Assembly (NCBI GenBank): GCA_958296055.1
Contig: CATQHS010000001.1
Coordinates: 2,638,277 to 2,702,276, forward strand
DNA: 64,000 bases
Reading direction: 5' to 3'
Source: an uncultured Acidimicrobiales bacterium
GTDB taxonomy: Bacteria; Actinomycetota; Acidimicrobiia; Acidimicrobiales; Aldehydirespiratoraceae
Every line of letters starts with the position of its first letter. Position 1 is the stretch's first letter. The translations under genes and the position numbers were made by a program. Below the pieces are notes generated by a model that was not told where the DNA came from, did not search any database, and saw only the letters and a list, made by a program, of their open reading frames with translations. Positions 63,398 through 64,000 of the stretch are shown one piece after another.

Positions 63398-63403
63398 TAG
63401 CCT
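63398..63403 (+). promoter_or_regulatory. -10-like hexamer TAGCCT for tyrS
   Basis: The hexamer ends 8 nt before GTG 63412, with no Shine-Dalgarno. Confidence 0.45.
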
Positions 63404-63411
63404 GAGCGGCC

Positions 63412-64000
63412 GTGTCCGGCGCCGCCCTGCTCGCAGACCTTGAGGCCCGGGGCCTGGTCCACGATCACACCGACCGGCGGGAGCTGACCGCTCTGCTCGA
63501 CGACCCGCCCGCCACCCTGTACCTCGGCATCGACCCCACCGCCGACAGCCTCCACATCGGCCATCTGGTCGGGGTGCTGGTGCTGCGCCGGTTCCAGGAG
63601 GCCGGCCACCGTCCGCTGGCGCTGGTGGGGGGGGCCACCGGCATGGTGGGCGACCCCAGCGGCCGGTCCGAGGAGCGGACCCTCCTCGACCCGGAGACCC
63701 TGGCCGCCAACCGGGCCGGGATCCGGGCCCAGCTCGAGCGCCTGCTCGACTTCGAGGGCCCCGCTGCCGCCCGCCTGGTGGACAACCAGGACTGGCTCGG
63801 CCGCGTCACGCTGCTCGAGTTCCTGCGCGATGTGGGCAAGCACGCCACCGTCAACCATATGGTGGCCAAGGACTCGATCCGGCGCCGCATGGACAGCGAG
63901 CACGGGATCTCCTTCACCGAGTTCAGCTACATGCTGCTTCAGGCCTTCGACTTCTGGTGGCAGTTCGAGAAGTTCGGCTGTCGCCTCCAAGTGGGCGGCT
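63412..64000 (+). CDS. tyrS: Tyrosyl-tRNA synthetase (3' end outside window)
   Basis: The frame is open to the right edge; 196 codons are visible of an expected 400 or so. This class I synthetase shows LYLGIDPTADSLHIGHLVG, whose HIGH motif is intact, then LVGGATGMVGDPSGRSEER and SYMLLQAFDFWW. The KMSKS loop and S4 domain lie beyond the window. GTG 63412 is set by the promoter spacing. Confidence 0.95.
   Translation, partial: MSGAALLADLEARGLVHDHTDRRELTALLDDPPATLYLGIDPTADSLHIGHLVGVLVLRRFQEAGHRPLALVGGATGMVGDPSGRSEERTLLDPETLAANRAGIRAQLERLLDFEGPAAARLVDNQDWLGRVTLLEFLRDVGKHATVNHMVAKDSIRRRMDSEHGISFTEFSYMLLQAFDFWWQFEKFGCRLQVGG

Overview
The window is a high-GC chromosomal segment from an actinobacterium, probably of the Acidimicrobiia or a relative (inference). 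The support is a mycobacterial-type integration host factor, an actinobacterial omega subunit, a PriA without a Walker A motif, and actinobacterial gene neighbourhoods: alaS-ruvX-mltG-aroE-prepilin peptidase-aroB-pepQ-efp-nusB, pyrR-B-C-D-F, mihF-gmk-rpoZ-coaBC-metK-priA-def-fmt-rsmB, infC-rpmI-rplT-trmH-pheS-pheT and argC-J-B-D-F-R-G-H. No tRNA, rRNA or CRISPR array was seen.

Layout. Positions 1-9881 hold a four-gene operon: a vWA-domain membrane protein cut by the left edge, a large tubulin/FtsZ-like GTPase, a six-helix membrane protein and a membrane-anchored trypsin-like protease. It is the best candidate for a little-described system. rarA, two small membrane/helical proteins and a HicB-like protein follow, then alaS to nusB (12.8-24.1 kb). 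That stretch is interrupted by a toxin-antitoxin island bracketed by a duplicated 3' end of the prepilin peptidase gene. A solitary PD-(D/E)XK-like nuclease with a duplicated C-terminal domain sits between nusB and the pyrimidine operon (25.6-30.3 kb). Next come nucleotide, cofactor and formylation genes (30.3-39.5 kb), hisG, a divergent DUF1844 gene, and infC-rpmI-rplT-trmH. Between trmH and pheS is a 3.8 kb rearranged zone holding a pheS remnant, an AT-rich glycosyltransferase-like gene, an IS630-type element and an IS481 tail. pheST, the arginine operon, a thioesterase, a 3-methyladenine glycosylase, a divergent class A PBP with its small partner, and the start of tyrS complete the window.

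Two genome-wide habits stand out. First, nearly every gene that begins a transcription unit has a TANNNT hexamer ending 6-8 nt before its start codon, which is the layout of leaderless transcription. This decides several start codons. Second, many operon gaps are bridged exactly by mini-ORFs of 6-23 codons whose start and stop overlap the flanking genes (GTGA, ATGA or TGATG). Several of these bridges arose by short tandem duplication of the junction, and they suggest relayed translational coupling. infC appears to start at a rare ATA codon, and pyrR and argC have recognisable regulatory sites.
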